Shown here piece by piece: positions 28,201 to 34,800 of a DNA stretch of 64,000 nt. This DNA comes from Angiostrongylus vasorum. Taxonomy: Eukaryota > Nematoda > Chromadorea > Rhabditida > Metastrongylidae. The translations under genes were made by a program, and so were the position numbers. The notes beneath the pieces were generated by a model, which made no database searches, was not told the origin of the DNA, and saw only the letters and a list, made by a program, of their open reading frames with translations. Within the stretch, counting starts at the first letter, position 1. Each line of letters begins with the position of its first letter. Location of the stretch: positions 62,001 through 126,000 of the forward strand of contig JADANN010000194.1 in assembly GCA_018806985.1 (NCBI GenBank), in the 5' to 3' direction.

Positions 28201-29884
28201 CGGAAAACATAAAATAAAGTAAATGATGAAGTCCTTGGCATTGGTCAATCCGTGAGGGATATGCCATGCATTCGACTTCATTAAGCGTCGTTTGGGGGGT
28301 GACTGAATGCATATCTGGCCTTTACAATGACCAGCGCTGGCCTGCCGATGTATCGAGCCAATGCTGCTACCCTCCCAGACAAGTCTAGTACCAATTAGCC
28401 AACCCCGGATGGATGGAGGGCTTGGTTAGCCTGCGGCGCAGTGATCGATCCCGTGTGCATTGTAGGGCGCCTCCGACCACTGCACCACACGCCGAGAACA
28501 TACGCCACAAATATTTTCCGCTCAAAGTAAAGAACCAACTTTGCACCAGTTTTTTAAAAAAGTTGTTGCTTTTTTATTGAAATCATTTTTTAATCTAATT
28601 TGTAAAATTAATTAACATCAAGACATAGCCGAAATCCATGGTGTATCTTGTTGTAAATTCAGAAATAACACGGAAGAATGTACTTTTCAGTGGTGCTTAT
28701 TTTCACCCCACTTTTATTGCAGTGTTTTGAATCAGAGGCTTGTGTTAGAAAAATTCTTCCTCTGCAGATAATCGTCTCGGTTCCTTAAAACATATTAACG
28801 CAAAGATGAGAAGAAACCTAACTGAACTGAACTGAGCCTTACCTTCTTAAGATAAGAATGTTCACCTCATCAACGGCAGTTTCAGTAAGTACTAGACAAC
28901 GGTGCTAGACAAACAAGAATATAAAAAACATGAAATTTCTCAGTGCGTCCTACTTGAAAGATTCCTCCGCCGTTCGCTTTCCTGTCCATAGCTCTCTTCC
29001 TTGTTTTCTGAAGCGGTCCAATTGAACTACTGGTGGTCGATGATGGTGCGGCCGTGTTACCGCAACTGAAAATAGAGGCATGCCAGGGATTCCAAAATCG
29101 CTCACAAAATCACTTTCTAAAAGAAAGACTAGCACGTCGGTGCTTTTTCAGCTATCACTTTTGTACTGATAGCTACCGAGCTACCCACTACCTCGTTTTC
29201 TTAAGGGCTTCAACAAAGACTGACTTCGATGACTGACTTGACTTCAAGAAAAGCTCGAATTTATTTGGTAGATATAGTACTCAATAAATATAGTTCTGTA
29301 ATATGTTTACAGTGCTCTAAAAAATATTACAAATCAACAATGTTGCCTAAGTTTTCATCGTTGACTTCCACAAAAACGGATACTATTCCCTCTTCTCTTA
29401 AAAAAGCAATTTCTTAACAATATTCATCAGTTCTTTTCATTAAATCATATGTTATCACAACTAAACTCACGTTGGAGCAGAAGATCCTCTAAGTGGTCTG
29501 AAACCGGGTTTCCGCTTTTGCCTACAACAATCAGGATTCGTGCCTTCATGGTCAATCCACGGTAAACTTTCATCGGATACAACAAATGGTTTAGTGTCTA
29601 ATGGAACCACATCGACATCCAACGGAACATTCCAAAACGATAGCACATCAACAGGACGAACACTTTGTAGTGGAGCGACTTTGGTGACGGAATAGTGTGC
29701 TTCGTATGAGATTGAACGGCGTTGCTTAACCCGACGTTTGCGATGGCACGGACGTGAGACGGGTTTCGGGATATGTTTTACGCCAGGGATGTCGTATGAG
29801 TCACTATCAGAGCCACCAGGACTACCACAGAAACTTTTACAACAGACACAACACCGACAGCACACACATGGCATCACCAGTACC
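1..29884 (-). CDS. Giant repeat-containing structural protein gene, whole locus (3' end outside window)
   Basis: This entry ties together the exons listed separately below. Seen: minus-strand coding segments with nematode-style splice sites run from a cysteine-rich first exon near 29.87 kb to a very long open frame leaving the left edge. Junctions 29471/29065, 28954/25457, 16878/15886, 15686/15117, 14851/14578 and 14459/12168 agree in phase. Recognisable coding adds up to well over 2,500 codons before the edge. The protein is hydrophilic, rich in E, K, S, T and Q, has no transmembrane segment and shows a ~115-residue internal periodicity, which points to a cytoskeletal or attachment-structure protein (inference). 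I do not recognise the family securely. Giant nematode muscle or hemidesmosome proteins (titin-like, or PAT-12-like) are guesses, not calls. At least one exon between 25.3 and 16.95 kb and some between 8.2 and 4.3 kb remain unresolved. Confidence 0.75.
4720..5225 (-). pseudogene. Frame-disrupted exon-like block related to the giant gene repeats
   Basis: The minus strand shows coding-like pieces in shifting frames: VTNVIVKQKITAS, then SAEGEISHQTSDEAN, then EMTVDISLNGFSNTEK followed by SPPYVAT, then HQTVTGYTTETSKATADFER and QATVEITLATNTFLWSE. Stops (TGA TAA near 5015) and at least two frame shifts break it. The pieces resemble the EVTVQ...LTASV units of the 8.2-kb exons and the DFEKYQ region at the start of the 4.2-kb exon. 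This is either a decayed duplicate exon or an exon damaged by several assembly errors. Calling it a pseudo-exon is my inference. Confidence 0.4.
5230..6265. other. Intron stretch, no gene seen
   Basis: AT-rich, with a T/G-rich tract (TTTTGTTTTG units) at 5680-5735. No supported exon or repeat copy. Confidence 0.5.
6270..6575 (+). mobile_element. RTE fragment, C-terminal end only
   Basis: Reads SDNRWTTAVSDLIPRDVRR then TAGRPWTRWSEFFTRTFEVR and ends with WASLSLDREKRKLYWRP. This is the same C-terminal block as the larger RTE copies, followed by their 3' tail (...CAACGGGACAATAGGTGATACAGG). Severe 5' truncation is the usual outcome of LINE insertion. It lies in a giant-gene intron. Confidence 0.8.
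6580..8190. other. Intron stretch
   Basis: Apart from the SINE at 7.2-7.48 kb and a 65-bp SINE tail relic near 8045-8110 (AAGCTCTGGGCATTGATCAC), nothing is supported. Confidence 0.5.
7199..7476 (-). repeat. tRNA-derived SINE (family A)
   Basis: On the minus strand the ~280-bp unit starts with a tRNA-like head (A-box TAGCGCAGTGGTCGGAGGC and B-box GATCGATCCC in the consensus of the copies), passes through CCGGGGTCGGCAAATTGG and CAATCACCTCCAACGATGC, and ends AACGCCGAGAGCTTTATCC. This copy has a degenerate B-box (GAGATCGATTCCC) and a slightly short head. Confidence 0.8.
8194..8314 (-). CDS. Giant gene, small exon (MEVTVQQALTASVEHPS)
   Basis: After the 73-base intron the frame reads GHSRFSIMEVTVQQALTASV then EHPSAVTTTQEELGTPR. 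The EVTVQ core repeats that of the previous exon, so the two look like tandem repeat units. The frame stops at TGA just beyond 8194. A weak GTCATG donor at 8202 could avoid the stop in phase 0. Either this is an isoform end or the true donor was missed. Confidence 0.45.
8388..8470 (-). CDS. Giant gene, small exon (VVVNEVTVQDES)
   Basis: The open frame TYVVVNEVTVQDESRGSTFV ends ESEQ at a GTGTAAC donor (8387). The intron to the next exon is 73 bases and ends TTTATATATAG, and the phases agree (2 to 1). The 5' boundary is not fixed. An AACGAAG acceptor would match phase 1 of the long upstream exon, but it is a weak site. Confidence 0.5.
8623..9003 (+). repeat. Unclassified ~380-bp dispersed repeat (family B)
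   Basis: Consensus begins GGTTTACCGCCTCATCGTGG and CTGGGAGGTGTTCCTGGGTG, passes CAAACTAGTCGCATGGTGGC and ends near GCTGGGGCCCGCACAACCAG with a short (C)AAGT-type tandem tail. Six copies lie in this window, four plus and two minus. Confidence 0.75.
9004..9660. other. Intron stretch, no gene seen
   Basis: AT-rich, unremarkable sequence between a family B repeat and the long giant-gene exon. Confidence 0.5.
9668..12168 (-). CDS. Giant gene, long exon of about 830 codons
   Basis: The acceptor is GCTTTGCTTTCAG and the frame opens NKKDYLTEVGQRLLKDLRED. Charged, repeat-like sequence follows (RVRRLESDESDEII, RAVDSESSEELPLTKTMIV, RVYESESEESIQWNGG), including recurrent R.(V/A).(D/E)SESSEE-type blocks about 60-70 residues apart. 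The frame is open to about 9937 and continues one base over as QDMRIRRKDATADVIVYF, ending at donor GTAAGC (9667) in phase 1. The exon is 2501 bases, one more than its start and end phases allow. This agrees with a single surplus base in the A5T4 run near 9937. Most likely this is an assembly indel. There is no transmembrane segment or recognised enzyme domain. Confidence 0.8.
12430..12665 (+). repeat. tRNA-derived SINE, diverged subfamily
   Basis: GGTTAGCGCAGTGGTTGG A-box and the downstream ATATGTATTTAATCACCTC block are preserved. The rest is diverged. Confidence 0.5.
13070..13343 (-). repeat. tRNA-derived SINE (family A)
   Basis: Complete copy from the GGCGCGTGTGGCGCAGTGGC head to the TTTATCCTTTT tail, in a giant-gene intron between 14459 and 12168. 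Confidence 0.8.
13902..14282 (+). repeat. Family B repeat
   Basis: Full-length copy in the giant-gene intron between 14459 and 12168, ending CCAAGTAAGTAGG. Confidence 0.75.
14459..14578 (-). CDS. Giant gene exon (TVEGKLKMEKIVGADLITVD)
   Basis: This exact 40-codon exon, phase 0 at both ends, lies between acceptor CATTTTAAG and donor GTACTG. It reads VRTTVEGKLKMEKIVGADLI then TVDSCVSGAWTVRDTVTNYK, with the alternating hydrophobic pattern of a folded, beta-rich module. It joins directly to the long exon starting at 12168. The sequence feels conserved but I could not place the family from memory. Confidence 0.75.
14851..15117 (-). CDS. Giant gene exon, proline/serine-rich linker
   Basis: The acceptor is TACCGTTTTAG and the frame is phase 0, reading AHGFSATQPHRAIEEMNG. 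A disordered region follows with SSPLGSPPLQQEREKPLP and PTMSPMSTRRTETI. Donor GTGAGC at 14850 is phase 0 and joins cleanly to 14578. If unspliced, the frame reads through to a TGA near 14780, which could serve as an alternative short isoform end. SP-type motifs suggest phosphorylation sites (inference). Confidence 0.65.
15292..15568 (-). repeat. tRNA-derived SINE (family A)
   Basis: Near-complete copy between giant-gene exons at 15686 and 15117. It occupies most of that intron. The small frames on both strands here are SINE sequence, not genes. Confidence 0.8.
15686..15886 (-). CDS. Giant gene exon (VFNWAVEDDYQDVTRAS)
   Basis: The acceptor is GTTCTGCTTATAG and the frame opens in phase 0 with GGGRARVDQVFNWAVEDD, followed by YQDVTRASRQQLGSVNWNR and RASGLSPEAIRRNEMQ. 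The coding frame stays open to 15649, where a GTTTATG donor is possible in phase 1. The GTGGGT donor at 15685 is phase 0 and fits the next exon, so I chose it. Composition and codon use look strongly coding. The family is unrecognised. Confidence 0.65.
16086..16384 (-). repeat. tRNA-derived SINE (family A), diverged
   Basis: Tail GGATAGTGGAAAAAGCGTTC then GACGTTGATCAATACCTTAG; head CGTGTAGCGTAGTAGCC. It shows heavy substitution relative to the other copies. Confidence 0.65.
16878..16950 (-). CDS. Giant gene, small exon (NPAADYLPKAAS)
   Basis: This 73-base exon lies between acceptor AATTTTTAG and donor GTAAGT and encodes INPAADYLPKAASTSSVNK and then VIRTG. It needs an upstream exon ending in phase 2, which neither donor of the 25.3-kb exon supplies, so an intermediate exon is missing from this annotation. 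Its 3' end is phase 0 and matches the exon starting at 15886. Confidence 0.6.
17005..17970. other. Intron stretch, no gene seen
   Basis: A 97-codon plus-strand frame at 17276-17569 is weakly protein-like only. No splice or family support. Confidence 0.45.
17975..18300 (+). repeat. Dispersed repeat family D
   Basis: CACCTGACATCACACATTAT, CTTCTTGCATTCGACTAAAA, then GTTGAGTCG and an AAGTCTGATGCCAATACTC core. It is placed directly left of a family-C foldback, as at 42.4 kb. Confidence 0.5.
18360..18791. repeat. Foldback repeat with tRNA-like arms (family C), long palindrome
   Basis: Two inverted arms of ~185 bp (18360-18542 and 18605-18791) around an A-rich centre. Each arm runs CAACGTTGCTGAGATATTTG, CAAAACTCTGGA, CACAGGTGCC, then GGGGAACGAACGCGCTATTG, then GCGGGTCCTTCGTTTGGCC. 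The arm's complement contains GGTGGTGAACGCG (A-box-like) and GCGCGTTCGTTCCCCACC (B-box/T-arm-like), as in the 3' half of a tRNA. Confidence 0.75.
19100..19447 (-). repeat. Family B repeat abutting an RTE copy
   Basis: Minus-strand copy ending at CACGACGAGGCGGTAAAGCG (19445), directly next to the 5' end of the truncated RTE element. Confidence 0.75.
19448..22060 (+). mobile_element. RTE-type retrotransposon, 5'-truncated and decayed
   Basis: Same family as the 49.5-52.8 kb copy but opposite strand. It starts inside the endonuclease region ([20 protein letters not shown] at about 19.59 kb, EYHNEIDHIIVNRRFCL at 19.91 kb) and continues through the reverse transcriptase in several frames (PVVYKLFTRVILKRI, LIFIDLQKAFNS, REVRQGDTISSKLF). 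The C-terminal segment (SDWIPRDVKRTAGRLPTRW) lies at 21.77-22.05 kb. The catalytic FADD is changed to FAEV near 21290, so this copy could not copy itself even with its frames repaired. It abuts a family-B repeat at its 5' end and lies in the giant gene's large intron. Confidence 0.88.
22316..22596 (-). repeat. tRNA-derived SINE (family A)
   Basis: Complete copy whose head (GGCGCGTGTGGCGCAGTGG) abuts a TATATA microsatellite at 22596-22642. Confidence 0.8.
22596..22645 (+). repeat. TATATG/TATA microsatellite
   Basis: Imperfect TATA/CATA tract immediately at the head of a SINE copy. Confidence 0.8.
23236..23450 (-). repeat. tRNA-derived SINE (family A), diverged
   Basis: Retains AAAAAGGATAAAG, the TTCGACTTCATTGGACATTT block and the dinucleotide framework of the centre. 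The head is eroded. Confidence 0.55.
24158..24540 (+). repeat. Family B repeat
   Basis: Full-length copy ending CCAAGTATCCAAGTAAG, in the intron between giant-gene exons at 25326 and 16950. Confidence 0.75.
25326..25457 (-). CDS. Giant gene, exon 3
   Basis: The acceptor is TTTTCATGTAG. The frame continues from exon 2 in phase 0 and reads GDEGTQTYEALVRELF then KKDGLNEVEVQKEESWKLKM, a charged and clearly protein-like stretch. Two donors are possible: GTAAGG after base 25331 (phase 1) or GTTGG after base 25326 (phase 0). The preceding intron is about 3.5 kb and contains two repeat copies and a GC-rich island. The next downstream exon that joins in phase was not found with confidence. Confidence 0.65.
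26272..26599. repeat. Foldback repeat (family C), compact palindrome
   Basis: Near-perfect inverted repeat of ~155-bp arms meeting near 26435 with a ~25-bp spacer. The outer end GATGCTGAGATATTTGCAAA is mirrored at 26580-26599. Confidence 0.8.
26640..26895 (+). repeat. tRNA-derived SINE, diverged subfamily with canonical boxes
   Basis: GTAGCGCAGTGGTTACAG A-box and GTTGGTTCGATTCAGC B-box, closer to a tRNA than most family-A copies, then ATGTGCATTCAATCATTCG and a tail ATTGATCAACGCCAAAGC. Confidence 0.6.
27452..27722 (-). repeat. tRNA-derived SINE (family A)
   Basis: Copy with tail AGTATAAAGCTCTCGGAGTT and head TGTGGCGCAGTGGTCGC, followed by a short TATATA tract. Confidence 0.75.
27925..28030. 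other. GC-rich island in an AT-rich intron
   Basis: Roughly 65-70% G+C by eye (e.g. GACGGCGGCCACCCCGCCGG), against an AT-rich background. It contains no clear gene and belongs to none of the repeat families above. A nearby plus-strand frame (MAITRQNPDLNNYLRR, 27800-27929) ends in it. Confidence 0.5.
28212..28495 (-). repeat. tRNA-derived SINE (family A)
   Basis: Copy with B-box GGGATCGATCACTG and head GGCGTGTGGTGCAGTGGTCG. It lies in the intron between giant-gene exons at 28954 and 25457. Confidence 0.75.
28954..29065 (-). CDS. Giant gene, exon 2
   Basis: This 112-base exon is bounded by acceptor CTCTATTTTCAG and donor GTAGGA. Joined to the previous exon it reads CGNTAAPSSTTSSSIGPLQ then KTRKRAMDRKANGGGIFQ without a stop and ends in phase 0. 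The segment is low-complexity, serine/threonine-rich and then basic, so it is probably a disordered linker. A longer reading frame covering this exon (VAVTRPHHHRPP...) is the wrong phase for the upstream donor and was not used. Confidence 0.65.
29471..29884 (-). CDS. Giant gene, first recognised exon with Cys-rich N-terminus
   Basis: The chosen start is the ATG at 29874, giving MPCVCCRCCVCCKSFCG and then an acidic, proline-bearing stretch (SDSDSYDIPGVKHIPKP) and a basic patch (RKRRVKQRR). An upstream in-frame ATG exists at 29898, but a textbook acceptor (TTTTCGTTCAG) ends at 29885, between the two. That leaves a 10-base leader before the inner ATG, as expected for an SL trans-splice site (inference). 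The exon ends with a strong GTGAGT donor at 29470 and leaves two bases of a codon. Joining to 29065 keeps the frame open. Clustered cysteines next to a basic patch are often palmitoylated in membrane-associated proteins, which would place the N-terminus at a membrane (inference). The function is not recognised. Confidence 0.7.
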
Positions 29885-30469
29885 CTGAACGAAAACATAA
29901 CGTAGAGTGGAGAACACGATAACGTAGAATGGACTAGACAATAAACTGAACAACAAACATTTACTCATAAAAAAAATAACCCTTGGTAAACTAATGGAAT
30001 CCTAGGGAATTACAAGTATTTAAGCATTTTGAATGGATATTGAAAATAGATAGCGCTATACTTTAAAGATGAAACGCTTTTTGACGCCTCATTTTGACAC
30101 GGCCAACATTATTAAAAGCCACCGAAAACACGGAAGAGAGAAAGCAATCAATGGAGTTACGTTCAATTATCGGAATGAAGAACAAGAAGAAGTATAAACC
30201 ATAGCTTAGCTTGAAAAGTATTAAAGCTTACTGTTGTAAGCTCCAAGTATTTATCTGGACAGATACACGCAAGGATATTCCATACTCATCAAGAATTTGG
30301 TGCACTTGTCATTTCCTGATGACTGCAATCACGAAAAAAACCCCATTTCTTAGATCCTTGGGTGGAAGCAGCGAAGATTATGATGAACATTGGTGACCCA
30401 TGTTTACACAATGTGACTTTTGTATTTATATCTATGTATATGTATATATACATGTGAATGTATACATCA

Positions 30470-30497
<28 letters not shown>
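30470..30497 (+). repeat. (AT)n microsatellite
   Basis: About 13 AT units, preceded by a TATATGTATATATACATG region from 30430. Confidence 0.9.
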
Positions 30498-30503
<6 letters not shown>

Positions 30504-31414
30504 TATGGCACGTTCTTATATGAAATAGTTAGACCTGATAAAAAATACCACAGAGGAATTGTATTTCACTCATATCACAATGTTTTTTAAAGATCGGACA
30601 TTGGAATGACAAAAAGAACAAGAAGAAAAGTATTCATTTCTAACAGCCTGCAATGAGATCTCTATGTCAACAAGTCGGATTCGAATGGCAGATGAGTGTT
30701 TGCCAGTGGCTGGATCTCGTCGCCGGATAACAGTTCATGTTCCAACCAACATCTATGTGTGAGGGGCCCGCCGTACACCGGCTCTATTTTTCTGTTCACA
30801 GCACGCATGCGGATTTTTAAACTCATCGAACATTCTATTGGCCCTAGAGTCGTTCAATCATGGCCTAAAAAGATTGGATGTTCTTGAGAATTGTTAACTA
30901 CCCGTTTTTTTCCACTACCTCTCAACTCTTCCTCATAAACATATCAGTGATAGTTCCATAACATTGCTTCAGGAAACCTCAACATTAATCTCACCAGTCT
31001 CTTCATTACAATCAGATCACCCACCTACGCATCTTCTCCCATTGCCACCCCCCAGATAGCCAGTTCTTTACAGCCAGCCGATGCTCACCTTCCACTGCCT
31101 GCATAGCATCATATCTCCATATCTCCATTGTTATCACGTCAGCTGGTTTATCGAAGCAACATATCACCGACCTCTGCAACCACTCTTTGCAAAGTGCAAA
31201 GGCTCAACTCTTCGACTGGATATCGCTTGCTTTTTTTAGCCACCATCGCTTATTTTCAAACCTTCATAGGAGTGCATCACTTATATAATCATTAAAAAAG
31301 CCGTGCGAAAATGTGAAGTTAACAATGCCTGAATCCAGAAAACTCATTGCATTGGAAACAAATGCCCATTTACTGTACTTGCGCTATATTTTCCATTATC
31401 CTGTGACTCCTCCC

Positions 31415-31808
31415 AACGGGTTTACCGCCTCATCGTGGCTGGGAGGTGTTCCTGGGTGTCGGACTGCGATGTACAGCGGGCGGATTCGTCCCTCCGGCAG
31501 GATCTCCCAAGCTAAGAAGGAGTCCGGCGTTTCCATCAGGAAACCTAGCTAAGAGCAAACCAATACCAGGATCCGCCACCGTCTTGGTATCAAAGTCGCA
31601 TGGTGGCAAATCTCCCTCTGATCCACAAGGGCTGCGACTGCCCGTGGTGGTGAAGACCTGGGGGCAGACTTTGGCCAGGCTGACCTCGGGATTCCAGGAA
31701 ACCACAATGGCTTAACCAGCAAATCTCCGATAAATGGCGATTATGCTGGGGCCCGCACAACCAGTGAGGACGGGCCGTTCAAGTGTCAAGTGTCAAGTGT
31801 CAAGTATC
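31415..31808 (+). repeat. Family B repeat with clear tandem tail
   Basis: Best-preserved copy. Its end is four tandem units of CAAGTGT or similar (31780-31807), the kind of short tandem tail made by RTE-type machinery. Confidence 0.8.
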
Positions 31809-33587
31809 CTGTGACTTATGAGGCTAATTCTACCTCTAGGCCTAAGTGTAGGCCAATGAGCACTGACACGAAGACGAGTAGCGCTAGTCAGGGACTCTAA
31901 GTTGCATTAAGAAACTGAGTTCATAAATAAAGTAATTCATCACACTTATGGGCTTTTAGAAAAGTTTCCGAAAAAAATACTGCTTAAAAATGCTGGTTAA
32001 ATTGAGTGAATACGGAAGATGAGGAGTAGTATCCATATAGGCGATAAAATAAAGGTTATCTTTTGATTATCTTTTGATTAGGACGAACGAATTGCAACGA
32101 AGTTGTTTAGGACGAGAACTTAGAACAGCAAAACGTGCTACTATAAAGCTCCATCTATCGAGCGACATAAAACTCTATTAAATAATGAACTGGAATTGAA
32201 GCAGCATAAAAGCTACCGAAGATGAGAACACCATTCTGGAGTGGGCAAATAATAGAAAAGATCAGCAACTCTACTGGTGGGCGGTGCAAAAGCCGATACA
32301 AGTGCATTTTGAGGAAGAAGCCAGTCGATCGCTATCCTATTAACAGTGAGCGAACACTACGAATGAGCAAACGGAGATCGATCAACTGCTAGAAGAGGCA
32401 TGAAGAGAAACAGGTCGGATGAATGTGGTGGAAAATTTAACACTAGGAAATTTCTGGTATTGTGGGATCAGTAATAATGTTATGGGTTTCTAGAACTATT
32501 AGGGGATGAGGAAAACGCAGATAACCTTGTTCACTGTTATTCGAACTTGGATGGAGCATCTGAAAATAGCAAATTCCTGCAAAGAAAGCACAAATAGTCT
32601 CCCTACTTAATGTTTCCCCGAATCCCACAGCGTAACTTTAATTCTGGGGACAAAGTTTTCAAGATAAACCCATAAAAAGCCTCATTCCGTGTGAAATAGT
32701 CGGGCACGTAGGTATTCAGATGACCCGGCCTTATCTTTCTACGAAGTACGAGCTCTATTTATATTTCGATGTCGCTTAATGATCCACAGTCGTCTTCCTC
32801 ACATGTTCAGCACTACCTATTAAGAGTTGTTGTTCAAGAAATCCTGTAATACAAGTGCTAGAGGGTTCGTAGACAGTCGCTAGTCTTCGTGGACCATATG
32901 GAAGGAGGGCTAACCACACTGCCACTAGTGTTCTTCTGGGATGAAGGCGATTCTAAGATTAATCAACCACATGCAGTAGGAGGAAACAAATGTATGTTAT
33001 ACTAACAAAAAAAAGTAAAGTTTAATCCGCCAGAAAAGTTCGCAAAAGTTCGGACATTTACAATCGAAGAGTTTGCAGAAGTGAATTCCTTTGGAACAAG
33101 CTTGCTCACAGCCGCAGCATTACAGCAGTGTCTCGATCGTGCATTTGTGTGGATCTTTTTCCCTCAGTTGTCTCTTGAGATGAACGATGTCTAAGGCAAA
33201 TGAACCGACACAGCCGTTACATAACTGCAGAGTTATTTGATGATATTTCTTTTCTACACGAGGCGGCCTGACTTATTGTGCGGATTCCAGGACTTTTTGC
33301 ATTCGACTGATTCTCTTGTATCCATATTCCATGCAATTCTTTCGATTTTCGTTTTAGTTCAACTGTCATTTGACGATTTTTTGATTTGACATATGAACGT
33401 CGTTAGACGCTTTTTGAGTCCATTCGCCTTGGAACCAACCCATGTTGTTACTAAACGGCATCACATCACTTTTTGCGTGGTATTGTTTGCTGCAAAGAGA
33501 AACTTTCCATTGGGGTTTGTCCGACCTTGTCATCTAGCATTAGATAAACTTCGTGTGCCTATTTTTACTACCGGAAACTACGCCACG

Positions 33588-33880
33588 AAAAAAAGAATAA
33601 ACCTCTCGGCGTTGATCAATCCCGAATGTATGGTGCATCCCTGAGGGATGAGCCATGCATTCGACTTCATTAAGTATCGCTGGAGGTGATTGAATGCATA
33701 TCTGGCCATGACTTGCGGTGGCCTACCGATGTGTCAAACCAGTGCTGCTATTCTCCCAGACAAGTCTGGTACCAATTTGTCGACCCCGGAAAGATGGAAG
33801 GCTTGGTGAGCCACGGGCATAGGGATCGATCCCATGTGGGTGTTGCAGGGCACCCCCGACCATTGTGCCACACGCGCGCC
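33588..33880 (-). repeat. tRNA-derived SINE (family A)
   Basis: Carries a ~20-bp internal insertion or partial duplication after the tail (two GAGGGATG-like stretches near 33620-33650) and a deletion in the centre. Confidence 0.75.
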
Positions 33881-34289
33881 TACTAACTACGCCCATACTT
33901 CAACGAAATTGGTGGACTTTAGATTAAGTAGAAAAAAGTTGCCGTTATCCGTAAATAGACTGCAATCTATCAGGGTCATATTGATTACTTGCTATTCGAC
34001 TGTTTTGTCAAACTTGCAGTAAATTCCAAAACCAGTTTCGTCTTCATAGTAATCATACCGACAGAATTGTTTTTGGTGCCTCACCCTGTGCATATTAAAG
34101 GCGTGGTTACAAATGCTGTAGTGCCAAGCTTGATCGACGTTTTACCGTTCATTCTGTTATTAGTGTTACTGAAACTCTTCTATTTCGCAACGCCTCAAAA
34201 GTGTTTCTTGAAGATTTTTGCTGAGTGCTGCACAAACATCCATCTAACACTCTGAGGATAAATAAATAAAAAAAGAAGTCGTCCAGAGC

Positions 34290-34478
34290 CGATTGATCCA
34301 ATAGGATGTGGACAGCATTCAGAGTCCCACCAATCTACGTAGTCATGCTTTAATCCTACCAGGCCTGTAACAACTCGCCGATTCTGGAGTGATGCGTAGC
34401 GTGGTTTGAACGAGAACCTGAACCAACAGACACATGTGTACTGCGGTGCATATCTAACCGTTGCGCTACACGACCCTT
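34290..34478 (-). repeat. tRNA-derived SINE, diverged subfamily
   Basis: On the minus strand: GTAGCGCAACGGTTAGATATGC, then GTCTGTTGGTTCAGGTTC B-box-like sequence. The centre differs from family A. Confidence 0.5.
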
Positions 34479-34689
34479 TTAACACTCTGAAATCATCAGT
34501 TAACTTTTATTGTTTCTGTTGAATGGAACGTTGCATCCCAACAGCACGTACGAAAACTGCACGATTTGCGCCAACATCTGCTAGATTTCCTTTGTGGAAA
34601 TAGGGCAGTTACACAATTTACAACTAAAGACAATGGTAACTCAGAACGCTGTTTAGCGTGTGGTGAAATATAAGGCTAAGAACATGCGT

Positions 34690-34800
34690 TTATATTGTTG
34701 AGCTTACACGAGGTCGATAGAATTGTTTATTCGGTTAACGTTTCGACGATTTTCGTCTTCGTCAGAGCCGATGATCCAAGTCGATGGTCCACATTTCTTC
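34690..34800 (-). repeat. Hammerhead-like Penelope-type repeat, mutated core
   Basis: Minus strand reads CTGACGA, stem GACG/CGTC with loop AAAAT, then GAAACGTTAACCGAATAAAC and the shared CGTGTAAGCTCAACAATATA block. The conserved T of the core is C here, which would be expected to cripple cleavage. Confidence 0.5.

Larger units (their letters stand above)
29900..33580. other. Upstream of the giant gene; intergenic or further 5' intron
   Basis: Holds the AT microsatellite, one family B copy and otherwise non-coding AT-rich sequence. Any promoter of the giant gene should lie here or further right. None can be pointed to. Confidence 0.4.

Noticed and set aside
1..29884. Naming the giant gene as titin, obscurin or PAT-12
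   Set aside because: No Ig, FnIII, kinase or other diagnostic domain is visible, and I cannot verify similarity without a database search.
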